DNA from: Candidatus Blautia avicola
GTDB taxonomy: Bacteria > Bacillota > Clostridia > Lachnospirales > Lachnospiraceae
Direction: 5' to 3'
Assembly (NCBI GenBank): GCA_019120515.1
Contig: DWUY01000090.1
Location: forward strand, 1-40,354
DNA: 40,354 nucleotides
Shown: positions 31,242 through 39,586 of the stretch, piece by piece
Position numbering within the stretch: the first letter of the stretch is position 1
Layout: each line of letters starts with the position of its first letter
Program-made: the position numbers and the translations under genes
Notes under the pieces: model-generated
What the model was told of the DNA's origin: nothing
The model's input: the letters and a program-made list of their open reading frames with translations, nothing else
Databases searched by the model: none

Positions 31242-31854
31242 TGATCTTTTTCCAGATCTCTTCATCAAAGCGCTGCTTTTTGTAGTAATAAGGCCGGTCT
31301 TCCTCTGTGATCTCACGGATCACTTTACAGGGGTTCCCTGCGGCACATACATTGTCCGGGATATCCTTTGTCACTACACTACCCGCACCGATCACCGCAT
31401 TATTTCCAATCTTTACTCCCGGCAGGATCACGCAGCTTCCCCCGATCCATACATTATCTCCGATGGTAACAGGGATCCCGTATTCATAACCGGAATTCCG
31501 GCTGTCCGGGTGAATGGGATGTCCTGCGGTATAAATGGCTACGTTGGGTCCGAAAAGCACATTTTTCCCAATGGTGATCTTTCCTACATCCAGCATAATG
31601 CAGCCTGCATTGGCATAAAAATTTTCTCCCAGTGTGATATGCCTGCCGTATTCACAGTGAAAAGGGGGCTCAAAATACACGCTTTCCCCATGGACCATGC
31701 CTGTTTTGTTCAGGCATTCCATACCCTTTTCCGGCTCAAAAGGCATTACCTGGTTGTACTCTCTGATAAGCTTCTTTGTTACCATCTGCTCTGCCATAAC
31801 GCTTTCATCTGAAAAATAGGCCATTCCATGATCTCTCCGGTATCTATTATCCAT
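31234..31854 (-). CDS. sugar O-acetyltransferase (maltose/galactoside type), copy 1
   Basis: This 206-residue hexapeptide-repeat acetyltransferase has an N-terminal Mac-like segment (DHGMAYFSDESVMAEQ) and the beta-helix (about 75-185) with YANAGCIMLDVGKITIGKNV. The catalytic His is in TAGHPIHPDSR, and the tail carries NVCAAGNPCKVIREI. It is related to but clearly different from the second copy at 29257-29883, so this is not a recent duplication. It heads the operon behind AAAGGAGAATACAT and is divergent from an AraC-type activator. Confidence 0.92.
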   Translation of the reverse strand: MDNRYRRDHGMAYFSDESVMAEQMVTKKLIREYNQVMPFEPEKGMECLNKTGMVHGESVYFEPPFHCEYGRHITLGENFYANAGCIMLDVGKITIGKNVLFGPNVAIYTAGHPIHPDSRNSGYEYGIPVTIGDNVWIGGSCVILPGVKIGNNAVIGAGSVVTKDIPDNVCAAGNPCKVIREITEEDRPYYYKKQRFDEEIWKKING

Positions 31855-32047
31855 ATGTATTCTCCTTTTTCTTATTTTTCTGATTTTTCATCCGGCCGGA
31901 TTGGCACTCTTCCTGCTCCCGGCACTGGTGTTTTTACCGCCGGAAGCTTGACCAGCTCCATCACCTGAATTATAATTATAGGATTCAATTTTCAATATTT
32001 CTATCGTTTATCTGCGAAAAACCATAACAATCCTGCGAGGTGATCCT
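31855..32047. promoter_or_regulatory. divergent control region between acetyltransferase operon and araC-type gene
   Basis: No gene is seen in these 193 bases. On the minus strand two tandem TATAAT hexamers (about 31969-31980) could be -10 boxes of the operon, but the -35 is poor, which would fit activator dependence. The AraC gene has GCGAGGTGATCC before its ATG. Confidence 0.4.
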
Positions 32048-32941
32048 ATGCCTATCATTATGGAGTTAGATGAAAATTATTCAGAAAAAATCTGCTATGA
32101 TATTCCTTCGTATCCTGCCTATATCCGCAGGGGCCTTCTCTCCCAGTATCCCAATTACAGCGCCCCAAATCACTGGCATGATGATATAGAGCTGATCGCC
32201 GTGCTTTCCGGAGAAATGGAGTACAGCGTCAACGGAGAACTGCTGAAACTGAAAAAAGGACAGGGCCTTCTGGTAAATGCAGGACAGATGCATTTCGGCT
32301 TTTCCCATCAGAAAAAGGAATGCGACTTTATCTGCGTCCTCCTCCATCCTGTACTGTTGTGTCCTCTTCCATCTTATGAACGGGATTTCGTAAATCCGGT
32401 GATCCACAACAAAGGACTTCCCTATTTTCTTCTGAAACCGGAAATCCCCTGGGAAAAGGATATATACGACAAGATCCTCTACTTATACGATATCCGCAAA
32501 GAAAAAACAGCCCCCTTAAAGATCCTGGCCGCCTTTGCCCGGATCTGGGAACTGCTTTGTGAAAATATTTCCGCTGACAAAAATCCAGCAGAAAAAAAGA
32601 TACAGGAAAACCGAGATCTGCTCATCGTAAAAAATATGGCCCGGTTCATCCAGAAAAATTATATGGAAAAGATTTCTCTGGCAGATATCGCCGCTGCCGG
32701 GGCAGTGGGACAGAGTAAGTGCTGCAAGCTTTTTGCACGGTTCTTTTTCCAGAGTCCCACCATGTATCTGACCCAGCACCGGCTGACGAAAAGTATGGAA
32801 CTCCTTTTAAATACCGATCTTCCCATTATCGAAATCGCCCTTTCTACAGGTTTTAACAGTGCCAGTTACTATACAGAGACCTTCCGGAAATGGATGGGGA
32901 AAACTCCTACCCAATTAAGGAAAGCTAAAGCTTCTCCCTGA
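32048..32941 (+). CDS. AraC-family regulator with cupin sensor domain
   Basis: This 297-residue protein has an N-terminal cupin (NHWHDDIELIAVLSGEMEYSVNGE and GQGLLVNAGQMHFGF, about 38-90) that likely binds a sugar-like ligand. The C-terminus has the double HTH of AraC/XylS proteins (KISLADIAAAGAVGQSKCCKLF and PIIEIALSTGFNSASYYTETFRKWMGKTPTQLR). It reads away from the acetyltransferase-MATE operon and is the likely activator. It ends 11 bases from the convergent FtsX permease gene. Confidence 0.9.
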   Translation: MPIIMELDENYSEKICYDIPSYPAYIRRGLLSQYPNYSAPNHWHDDIELIAVLSGEMEYSVNGELLKLKKGQGLLVNAGQMHFGFSHQKKECDFICVLLHPVLLCPLPSYERDFVNPVIHNKGLPYFLLKPEIPWEKDIYDKILYLYDIRKEKTAPLKILAAFARIWELLCENISADKNPAEKKIQENRDLLIVKNMARFIQKNYMEKISLADIAAAGAVGQSKCCKLFARFFFQSPTMYLTQHRLTKSMELLLNTDLPIIEIALSTGFNSASYYTETFRKWMGKTPTQLRKAKASP

Positions 32942-32952
32942 TCTTACCCATT

Positions 32953-35613
32953 TTACTCCATGCGCAGCCGCTCCACTACCGTATATTTCTCCGACACCCG
33001 GCTGGTAAGGATGGGGATACCTGCCCCCAGCAGGGCGAACAGGGGAACCACCAGCAGGAAAGGCGTCAGATTCAACCGATAGGTAAAGAACCAGAACAAC
33101 CCTTCAACAGCCCTGAATGCCACCGGACCCAAAACAAGGGCCAGGATCAGAGCCAATCCCGCGGCTCCCAGAGCGTACAGCAGTCCTTCCCACATCAGCA
33201 TGGCCCTCAGCTGCCGTCCCGTCATACCCACAGCCTTAAGTACTGCCAGCTCACGCCGGCGGGCGATGATGCCGGTAAGGATCGCATTGAAAAAGTTCAA
33301 TACCCCCACCAGTCCCACAATAAAGCTGAGTACCCCTCCCAGCAACAGAAACATGGACCGCATACTCTCAAACTCCCCGGCATAGGTAGCCTTGCTCTCA
33401 TAATCCAGAGTCGGATCTACATTCTCCGTGTAGTCTGCCAGGAAAGTCTCCATGTCTCCATTGGCCTCCTCTGTAGTATCAAAGGCATAGTACATAATAG
33501 AATCTGTACCGGTGTCTTCCACAAAGGTCTGATCGTTGAGAATAAACTCATCATTGCCGTAATAACGGTAACTCAAAGCGGAAGGCACTATCACCAGAGC
33601 CGTTACCTTGTAGTCCACATCCCGGTATTTTGTAGGCCGTTCCACCCAGTTGGCTCCATTAGGGATATCATCCAGGGATGCCCAGACCTGGCCGGTATCC
33701 GGGTCGTAATATTGGGATTCCTCAACATAACGGATCGTCACAGTATCTCCCAGCCGGGCCCAGTGAGAGTCCATATCGGCGTCTCCATAGTCGTCCTCAC
33801 TGTATACGGCAGCAATCCCCCGGCTGTCCGGCTCATAGAGTGCAGACAGGTCTCCCTCCAATACAGTCAGGTGGTCCAGAGCAAAGGCGCTCATACCCGA
33901 AAGCTGTGCAGAAGCGGCAAGGTTTCCCGCTTCATTTCTGTCTGTCAGGCGGATCAGATTATCCAGCTGCTCCGGCGTGTAAAAATGACTGTTTAACTGC
34001 CGGAACCAGTCCTCAGAGATATACTCCAGCATGGGGGAGGTCTGGCCATACACCAGGCCGCTGTCCGTAATCCCGCCCTGGGCATTGATGTGATCTATGG
34101 CCGACTGAGGTACACTCATGTCCTCAGAAAAGTCCGCGGCGGAATTCTGGAACTTCTCCGCACTGGCAACGATAAAGTCGCTGGCAGTGAAGCTTGATAC
34201 ATACTTATCCATATCAAAGCCGCCGACAACATTTACCGTTACTGTAAGCAGCACGACTGCCAGGGACAGGGAAAGCACAGTCACAGCCGTTTTTCCCCTG
34301 CTGCGGCCCAGATTTGCCCAGGCCATAGTGAAAGGACTGACCTTTCGTGCTTTCCTGGCTCTGCCGTGGATTTTAGCGCTGCTTCCCTCGGTATAGCGCG
34401 CCGCCTCCACCGGAGAAACCCTGGCAGCCATCCGGCCGGGTTTGCGGCAGGAGATCCGTACGGTAAACAGGGCAAACAACGCCGCAATAACAAAAATCCA
34501 TGGGCTCACAGAAGTCACAGTTTCCACACCATTGAGCTGCTTTACGATCACCGGAGTCAGCTGTCCCCCGATAAGCCAGCCGATCATAAGACCTATGGGA
34601 ATGCCAACGGCAGAAAGGGTCAGCGCCTGAAAACGGATGATCTGCCTTAGCTGCCGGGGCGTGGTGCCGATAGTTTTCAGCAGCCCGTAAAACCGGATAT
34701 CTCCGGCCACGGAAATCTGAAATACATTGTAGATGATCAAGTAGCCGGTAAAAATGATCAGCAGAGCCACCACAGCGATGGCAGCCACTGCCATGGGATC
34801 TACATTCTCTGACAGGCGGGTGCCAGTATAGCCCCAGTTAACGCCGGTATCGATATAGTCGTCCCCCTGCCGCTCATTCTGAAAACCATGGTCAGCCAGA
34901 ATCTGATCCAGGTCTTTCTCAATGTGCCGTGAACCGCTTTTCAGCATCACATCCATGTTCCAGGTACCGGTCATACCATCGGCGGAGGCGTTGGGATCCA
35001 CACCGCATTCTGAAAGGATTTCGTCTACCCGGCTCTCGGGGATCAGGATATGGTTGGCCACAATGGCCTCGTCATACTCCCACCAGCCGCAGAGCGTAAA
35101 ACTTTGTGTAGTCTCCTGTCCGTCCACCTCAAAAGTAACGGTGAATTCTGCTCCCAGTTCCGGCTCTACCCCCAGTAATTCCAATACCCGGGTATCTGTG
35201 GCAGCCTCCCTGGTGCCTTCTTTAGGCAGACGGCCCTCCACCGGGTCGCAGTACATCCAATGAGCCTCGTTGGCATCGGCGTAGCTTATCTCCACATGAG
35301 ACTTGTTAAAGGATACATCCACAGGCATCCCGAGGAAGCGCCGCTTTCCCCACTGGTCAATAAGGGGATCATCCTTTAATTCCTCAAACTGCTGCTCTGT
35401 CAGGTCTTTGAATCCGCCGTGGGAGAAACCGCCTACCTGACGGAAATTGGACTGCTGCAAACCCTCGTTGATGGACAGGGCGATGGTAAACAAACTGGTG
35501 AACAGCACTGCCGTCAAAGCGATAGCCATGATGGCAATCAGATTCCGGGTGCGGCTGGCCTGTAAGCTTTTCCATGCCAGATGACGGATACATTGTCTAT
35601 TGGAGACTTTCAT
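32953..35613 (-). CDS. FtsX-family ABC transporter permease
   Basis: This 886-residue permease starts at the ATG at 35613 behind AAGGAGGTGGCCGTC. It has an N-terminal membrane helix (RNLIAIMAIALTAVLFTSLF), a first extracellular domain, three helices of FtsX domain 1 (about 280-400), a further helix and large extracellular domain (about 450-740), and a C-terminal FtsX domain 2 (LLLGGVLSFIVGLVGVLNFFNAILTGI ... RRRELAVLKAVGMTGRQL). The architecture is that of BceB/Vex or MacB-like machines that extrude or sense peptides at the membrane. The ATPase gene lies just upstream and a two-component system before that. Confidence 0.92.
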   Translation of the reverse strand: MKVSNRQCIRHLAWKSLQASRTRNLIAIMAIALTAVLFTSLFTIALSINEGLQQSNFRQVGGFSHGGFKDLTEQQFEELKDDPLIDQWGKRRFLGMPVDVSFNKSHVEISYADANEAHWMYCDPVEGRLPKEGTREAATDTRVLELLGVEPELGAEFTVTFEVDGQETTQSFTLCGWWEYDEAIVANHILIPESRVDEILSECGVDPNASADGMTGTWNMDVMLKSGSRHIEKDLDQILADHGFQNERQGDDYIDTGVNWGYTGTRLSENVDPMAVAAIAVVALLIIFTGYLIIYNVFQISVAGDIRFYGLLKTIGTTPRQLRQIIRFQALTLSAVGIPIGLMIGWLIGGQLTPVIVKQLNGVETVTSVSPWIFVIAALFALFTVRISCRKPGRMAARVSPVEAARYTEGSSAKIHGRARKARKVSPFTMAWANLGRSRGKTAVTVLSLSLAVVLLTVTVNVVGGFDMDKYVSSFTASDFIVASAEKFQNSAADFSEDMSVPQSAIDHINAQGGITDSGLVYGQTSPMLEYISEDWFRQLNSHFYTPEQLDNLIRLTDRNEAGNLAASAQLSGMSAFALDHLTVLEGDLSALYEPDSRGIAAVYSEDDYGDADMDSHWARLGDTVTIRYVEESQYYDPDTGQVWASLDDIPNGANWVERPTKYRDVDYKVTALVIVPSALSYRYYGNDEFILNDQTFVEDTGTDSIMYYAFDTTEEANGDMETFLADYTENVDPTLDYESKATYAGEFESMRSMFLLLGGVLSFIVGLVGVLNFFNAILTGIIARRRELAVLKAVGMTGRQLRAMLMWEGLLYALGAAGLALILALVLGPVAFRAVEGLFWFFTYRLNLTPFLLVVPLFALLGAGIPILTSRVSEKYTVVERLRME

Positions 35614-35626
35614 GACGGCCACCTCC

Positions 35627-36295
35627 TTACCGCATCGCGATCCGGCCGTCCTCAATACGGACGATCCGGTCGGAAAGCTGGGCAATTTCCTCGTTGTGGG
35701 TGATCATTACCATAGTCTGGGCGAATTTTCTTCCTGTCACTTTCATAAGACTCAGCACGTCCTGACTGGTACGGCTGTCCAGATTGCCGGTAGGCTCGTC
35801 GGCCAGAAGGATGGCAGGCTTGGCAGCCAGGGCCCGGGCAATGGCCACCCGCTGCTGCTGTCCGCCGGATAGCTGGCTGGGCAGGCTGTTCAGTTTCTTT
35901 TCCAGTCCCAGAGCGGAAACTACCTGGCTGACATAATCTTCATCCACTTTTCCCCCATCCAGTTGGATAGGAAGGACAATATTTTCCCGCACCGTCAACA
36001 CCGGCACCAGATTGTAACTCTGAAACACAAAGCCGATCTTCCTCCGGCGAAAAATAGTCAGCGCCTCGTCCTTCAGGGAAAAAATGTCCTTGCCGTCTAC
36101 AATGACAGTGCCGCTGGTAGGCCGGTCCAGACCGCCCAGCATATGCAGCAGGGTAGATTTGCCGGAACCGGAAGTCCCCACGATCGCCACAAACTCTCCG
36201 TCCTCCACAGTGAGATCCACTCCGTCCAGAGCCTTTACCATAGTGTCGTCTTTCCCATAATATTTTTTTAACTCTTTTGTTTCCAAAATCGTCAT
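35627..36295 (-). CDS. ABC transporter ATPase (MacB/LolD type) paired with the FtsX permease
   Basis: This 222-residue ATPase starts at 36295 behind GGAGGGATGCACG. Walker A is GTSGSGKST (about 37-45), the Q-loop [12 protein letters not shown], the signature [15 protein letters not shown] and Walker [14 protein letters not shown]. The D-loop and H-loop (VMITHN) are intact. The MacB/LolD/BceA group works with FtsX-type permeases. The permease gene starts 13 bases after its stop. Its ribosome site directly follows a perfect terminator hairpin, so expression may depend on read-through or a short promoter in 36346-36405. Confidence 0.94.
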   Translation of the reverse strand: MTILETKELKKYYGKDDTMVKALDGVDLTVEDGEFVAIVGTSGSGKSTLLHMLGGLDRPTSGTVIVDGKDIFSLKDEALTIFRRRKIGFVFQSYNLVPVLTVRENIVLPIQLDGGKVDEDYVSQVVSALGLEKKLNSLPSQLSGGQQQRVAIARALAAKPAILLADEPTGNLDSRTSQDVLSLMKVTGRKFAQTMVMITHNEEIAQLSDRIVRIEDGRIAMR

Positions 36296-36308
36296 CGTGC
36301 ATCCCTCC

Positions 36309-36345
36309 AAAAAAGTCTGTATTGTCTTTCGACAATACAGACTTT
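36309..36345 (-). terminator. perfect 15-bp terminator between histidine kinase and ABC ATPase genes
   Basis: AAAGTCTGTATTGTC and GACAATACAGACTTT pair perfectly on the minus strand around a GAAA tetraloop (36312-36345), followed by more T bases. The T-run ends at the GGAGGG ribosome site of the ATPase gene. Confidence 0.85.
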
Positions 36346-36405
36346 ACCACAACATTCTTTCCTGAGCCTTTCTCAAATATAACAGAATTGAAAGATTTCA
36401 CAGTT

Positions 36406-37320
36406 TCATACCTTATGCAGCTGACGGGGCAGATACAGAGAAAGGGTGCTCCCCTTCCCGACCCTGGAAGATACTTTGATATAGCCTCCCTGACAGGTCA
36501 GGATCTCCCGGGCCAGGTAGAGTCCAAGACCCAGGCCTTCTGCAGTGCGGGTTCCGGCTCCACGGTAGAAACGGTTGAAAATCTCGCTTATCTCTTTCTC
36601 TGGAATGCCGGGACCGTTATCCGTCACATCTACCCGGCAAAAATCTCCCAGCATCTGGGCAGAAATCGTCACCGTTCCTCCGGCAGGCGTGTACTTTATC
36701 CCGTTATTTACCACATTGCCAAGAGCTTCGCTTGTCCATCGGGGATCAAAGGCGGCGGAGCCTTCAAAGGGGATCACCCGGAGTGTGATCTCTTTTTCCC
36801 GCCCAGCATGTTCTTCCTGCTCAGCCGCCCCTTCCAGCAGCTCTCCCACCGAATTTAAAGAAGGGACCGGCACTACGATACCTGTTTCCAGCCTGGAAGC
36901 TTTTACCAGTGTCTGGATCAAAAAAGACAATTTTTCTCCCTGTACTACCAGCGCACGGGCCTGTTCCTGCTGCCGCGGCGGCAGGTCACTTTCTGACAGC
37001 AGGGACGCATATAAAAGCAGGTTTGCAATAGGCGTACGCGTTTGATGAGAAATATCAGCGATCAGGGCCTTTACTGCCGCCTGTTCTCCTGCGATTATTT
37101 TTTGTGTATGTGCAGAGCCCCGGAGGAATCGGGCAAATTTCGTCTCCAGAGCAGAGAGCTCCGTCTCATCAAACCGCTCCTCGGCAAAGCCGCCGGCGAT
37201 AGCCTGATCCAGCATATCGTTCAGCCGCCGGAAAGTACACCGCCTAGCTTCCCGCTGCCACAGTCCAAACCCGATCCCTCCCAGGGCCAAGGCCAGAAGG
37301 CACCAGGTCAAGGCGGTCAT
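36406..37320 (-). CDS. sensor histidine kinase
   Basis: This 304-residue kinase has only one N-terminal helix (LTWCLLALALGGIGFGLW, 4-21) and no extracellular domain. A short linker leads to the HisKA domain with the phospho-acceptor His92 in ADISHQTRTPIANLLLY, and the HATPase domain with NGIKYTPAGG, DNGPGIPEKE and GLGLGLYLAREI. It overlaps the response regulator gene by 4 bases. With no outside sensor domain, it probably reads its signal from the adjoining FtsX transporter, as in Bce-type systems. Those kinases usually have two helices, so the one-helix form is unusual. Confidence 0.92.
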   Translation of the reverse strand: MTALTWCLLALALGGIGFGLWQREARRCTFRRLNDMLDQAIAGGFAEERFDETELSALETKFARFLRGSAHTQKIIAGEQAAVKALIADISHQTRTPIANLLLYASLLSESDLPPRQQEQARALVVQGEKLSFLIQTLVKASRLETGIVVPVPSLNSVGELLEGAAEQEEHAGREKEITLRVIPFEGSAAFDPRWTSEALGNVVNNGIKYTPAGGTVTISAQMLGDFCRVDVTDNGPGIPEKEISEIFNRFYRGAGTRTAEGLGLGLYLAREILTCQGGYIKVSSRVGKGSTLSLYLPRQLHKV

Positions 37321-37982
37321 CTCCCCACCTCCCAGGTATATCCTACTCCATAGACGGTCTTAATGGGAGCGTCCCCAAGCTTGGCGCGCAGCCGCCTGAC
37401 AGCAACCGACAGCGCGTTCTCATCTACGAACTCACCGCCGTCCCACACCTGTTCCAACAGCCGCTCCCGGGGCAGGACGCGGCCTCGGTTCTCCACCAGA
37501 AGGCGCAGCAGCCGCTGTTCTGTCTTAGACAAGTCTATGGGATCACCATCTCTGGCATATTCCATACGGGAAAAGTCAAAAGTAAAGCCATTGAGCTCTA
37601 TCTGTTCTGTATTTACAGCTGCGCAACGCCGCAGCTGGACATTGACTCTTGCCCGCAGTACCGCCAGAGAGAAAGGTTTCGTAATATAATCATCCGCCCC
37701 GGCTTCCAGGCCGTTGACTTCATCCAGCTCCAGATCATTTGCCGTAAGCAGGATCCCAGGGGTAAGGTCGCCGTCTTGCCGCAATGTCCGCAACAGCTCC
37801 AGTCCGCTGCCGTCTGGCAGGTTAATGTCAAATATCAGCAGATCAAAAACCCCTCTTTGCAAAATTTCTGCAGCCTGGAGCCGTGTACCGCAATGTGTGA
37901 CTGCGCAGTCTGACGTCTCAAGAGCCATGCAGATCCCCCGCCCCAGAGCTTCATCATCTTCTAAAAGTAAAATCCGGTTCAA
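37317..37982 (-). CDS. OmpR-family response regulator (TTG start)
   Basis: This 221-residue regulator has a receiver domain with acidic pocket LEDDE, phospho-acceptor Asp52 (LLIFDINLPDGSG) and Lys102 (DYITKPFSL), then an OmpR winged helix (about 125-221; LLRLLVENRGRVLPRERLLEQVWDGG). The start is assigned to TTG at 37982, seven bases after AGGGAGGG. The upstream in-frame TTG at 38012 has no site and would place the ribosome site inside the gene. It is coupled to the kinase and likely controls the ABC genes beyond the terminator. Confidence 0.92.
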   Translation of the reverse strand: MNRILLLEDDEALGRGICMALETSDCAVTHCGTRLQAAEILQRGVFDLLIFDINLPDGSGLELLRTLRQDGDLTPGILLTANDLELDEVNGLEAGADDYITKPFSLAVLRARVNVQLRRCAAVNTEQIELNGFTFDFSRMEYARDGDPIDLSKTEQRLLRLLVENRGRVLPRERLLEQVWDGGEFVDENALSVAVRRLRAKLGDAPIKTVYGVGYTWEVGR

Positions 37983-38023
37983 CTTCTGGCCCTCCCTTGC
38001 TTTGTTCTTCAAAATCGTCTCCC

Positions 38024-38052
38024 ATTATACTGCCGAATAAATCCTATGTCAA
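38024..38052 (-). promoter_or_regulatory. consensus promoter of the response regulator-kinase operon
   Basis: On the minus strand TTGACA (38047-38052) and TATAAT (38024-38029) are exactly 17 bases apart. The -35 overlaps the stop codon of the chromate-type transporter gene. Confidence 0.8.
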
Positions 38053-38621
38053 AATATCCATTTCTCTGCTGCCGCCGCTGCCAGCTTCATAACGCCCGCC
38101 AGCACCATGACCAGGATGGGATTCCATTTCAGTTTCTGCAAAAGCACTACACAGACCATAAAAATAACCACCAGGAGCCAGTCCGTATCTGCCAGCCGGA
38201 TCACTCCCCCGCTGCCCCAGAAAGCAGTGATCAGGATAGAGATCCCCGCGGAAGCGATCAGGGCCACAACCGCAGGGCGAAGGGAATTCAGGACACTTTG
38301 CAGTACATCCAGTTTCTGATATTTCAGATACAGTTTTGCCAGCAGCGTCACAATAATGCAGGAAGGCAGGATACAGCCCAAAGTAGCCACCAGCGCTCCC
38401 GGGATCCCTCCGATCCGGATCCCCACAAAGGTAGCGGAGTTTATGGCGATAGGTCCGGGAGTCATCTGAGAAATGGTGATCAGATCTGTAAACTGATCCA
38501 TATCCAGCCATCCGTGGATATTTACGATCTGTTCCTGGATCAGGGGCATGGCCGCATAGCCGCCTCCGAAGCTGAAAAGACCGATCTGAAGAAAGCTGAG
38601 AAATAACTGAAACCAGATCAT
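38049..38621 (-). CDS. chromate-type transporter, half-length subunit 2
   Basis: This 190-residue half transporter of the CHR family reads GLFSFGGGYAAMPLIQEQIV at the N-terminus and SQMTPGPIAINSATFVG after the first loop. Five to six helices are predicted. Single-domain CHR proteins come as pairs and together match one full ChrA. The real substrate in gut anaerobes may be an oxyanion other than chromate. It is coupled to the upstream half by a 4-base overlap. Confidence 0.9.
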   Translation of the reverse strand: MIWFQLFLSFLQIGLFSFGGGYAAMPLIQEQIVNIHGWLDMDQFTDLITISQMTPGPIAINSATFVGIRIGGIPGALVATLGCILPSCIIVTLLAKLYLKYQKLDVLQSVLNSLRPAVVALIASAGISILITAFWGSGGVIRLADTDWLLVVIFMVCVVLLQKLKWNPILVMVLAGVMKLAAAAAEKWIF

Positions 38622-39184
38622 TTTCTCCCCTCCCTTCTTGCTGCCAGGGTCCGGACTACACCGATCAGGCCGCAGATCAGGATCACAAAGACAACGTTCA
38701 CACCGAAAAAGCAGGTGGCGGCAAAGGCGCCTGCCATGATCAGAATAGAAACCGGGCTCTTTCCCTGGATGATCCCTCCTGCCATCTCATAAACCACAGC
38801 AGCGATCACCGCCCCCACACCGGCCTGCATACCCTCCAGCAGCTGACTGATAAGAAAACTGCTGCGGAATGCATTATAAAATACAGAGATCAGGGATATG
38901 ATCAGAAAAGGGGGGATAATGGTGGCAATAATAGCTGTAACTGCCCCGGTCATCCCCGCCAGTTTGTACCCTACCACAATGGCCCCGTTTACAGCAATAG
39001 CCCCCGGTGAAGACTGGGCGATAGCCACCAGATCCAGCATTTCATCTTCCTGGATCCAGTGATATTCGTCCACAAATTTTTTCTTCATCAGGGTCACGAT
39101 CACATAGCCGCCTCCAAAAGTAAAGGCACTTAAATATAATGTAGAAATAAACAGTTTTAACAGAACTTCTCTTTTACTCTTCAT
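38618..39184 (-). CDS. chromate-type transporter, half-length subunit 1
   Basis: This 188-residue partner half has the family motif AFTFGGGYVIVTLMKKKFVDEY and AIAQSSPGAIAVNGAIVVGYK. Hydrophobic helices follow, with a basic C-terminal tail (RTLAARREGRK). The two halves should insert in opposite orientation and form a heterodimer. AT-rich palindromes lie upstream and could be regulator sites. Confidence 0.9.
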   Translation of the reverse strand: MKSKREVLLKLFISTLYLSAFTFGGGYVIVTLMKKKFVDEYHWIQEDEMLDLVAIAQSSPGAIAVNGAIVVGYKLAGMTGAVTAIIATIIPPFLIISLISVFYNAFRSSFLISQLLEGMQAGVGAVIAAVVYEMAGGIIQGKSPVSILIMAGAFAATCFFGVNVVFVILICGLIGVVRTLAARREGRK

Positions 39185-39445
39185 ATCATTTTCCTCCTCC
39201 CTGCCAGTATATCCTTTCTTGACTCATAGGTAAAATAGTATTATTTTATGATTATCATAATAAATTTATTATATATCTTCTTATGAGAGAAAAAGGAAGC
39301 GCCGGAAGAGAGATCCTGGAAGCCAGCTTTGCTCTTCAGCATCTTTTCATCCAGACAAAAACCGTCTCTGACTGTCGAAAAAAACTCTTTTCAGTTATAA
39401 CTTGTTAAAATATTATCAGTTTTTAAAAATTTTAAAGGATTTTTA
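39185..39445. promoter_or_regulatory. gap with adjacent AT-rich palindromes upstream of the chromate-type genes
   Basis: No gene is seen. TAAAATA-GTAT-TATTTTA (39231-39248) overlaps by three bases TTATGAT-T-ATCATAA (39246-39260). The latter is reminiscent of a Fur-type core, though only in part. Both lie where a regulator of the transporter pair would bind. Confidence 0.4.
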
Positions 39446-39473
39446 TTGATTTAATTTGCTAAATATGTATAAT
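39446..39473 (+). promoter_or_regulatory. pckA: pckA promoter
   Basis: TTGATT (39446-39451) and TATAAT (39468-39473) are 16 bases apart. The leader is about 107 nt and contains GGGC-GCT-GCCC and CTGC-AGGAGTC-CGCAG small stems, which could form a folded 5' end. Confidence 0.6.
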
Positions 39474-39586
39474 TAAGGGTATGGGAAGTGGGCGCTGCCC
39501 TCTTCTTCGGAAATACTGCAGGAGTCCGCAGGTAAGATTCCTGTAAGTTTTACTTTATATTATAAGAAAAGAGAGGTTAGTGTAAG

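Noticed and set aside
37983-38012. Longer N-terminus for the response regulator
   Set aside because: The added residues are not part of a receiver domain and contain the AGGGAGGG ribosome site for the TTG at 37982.
39246-39260. True Fur box
   Set aside because: Only the central TGATTATCA-like core fits. The flanking hexamers of a Fur box are not present, so it is listed as a palindrome only.
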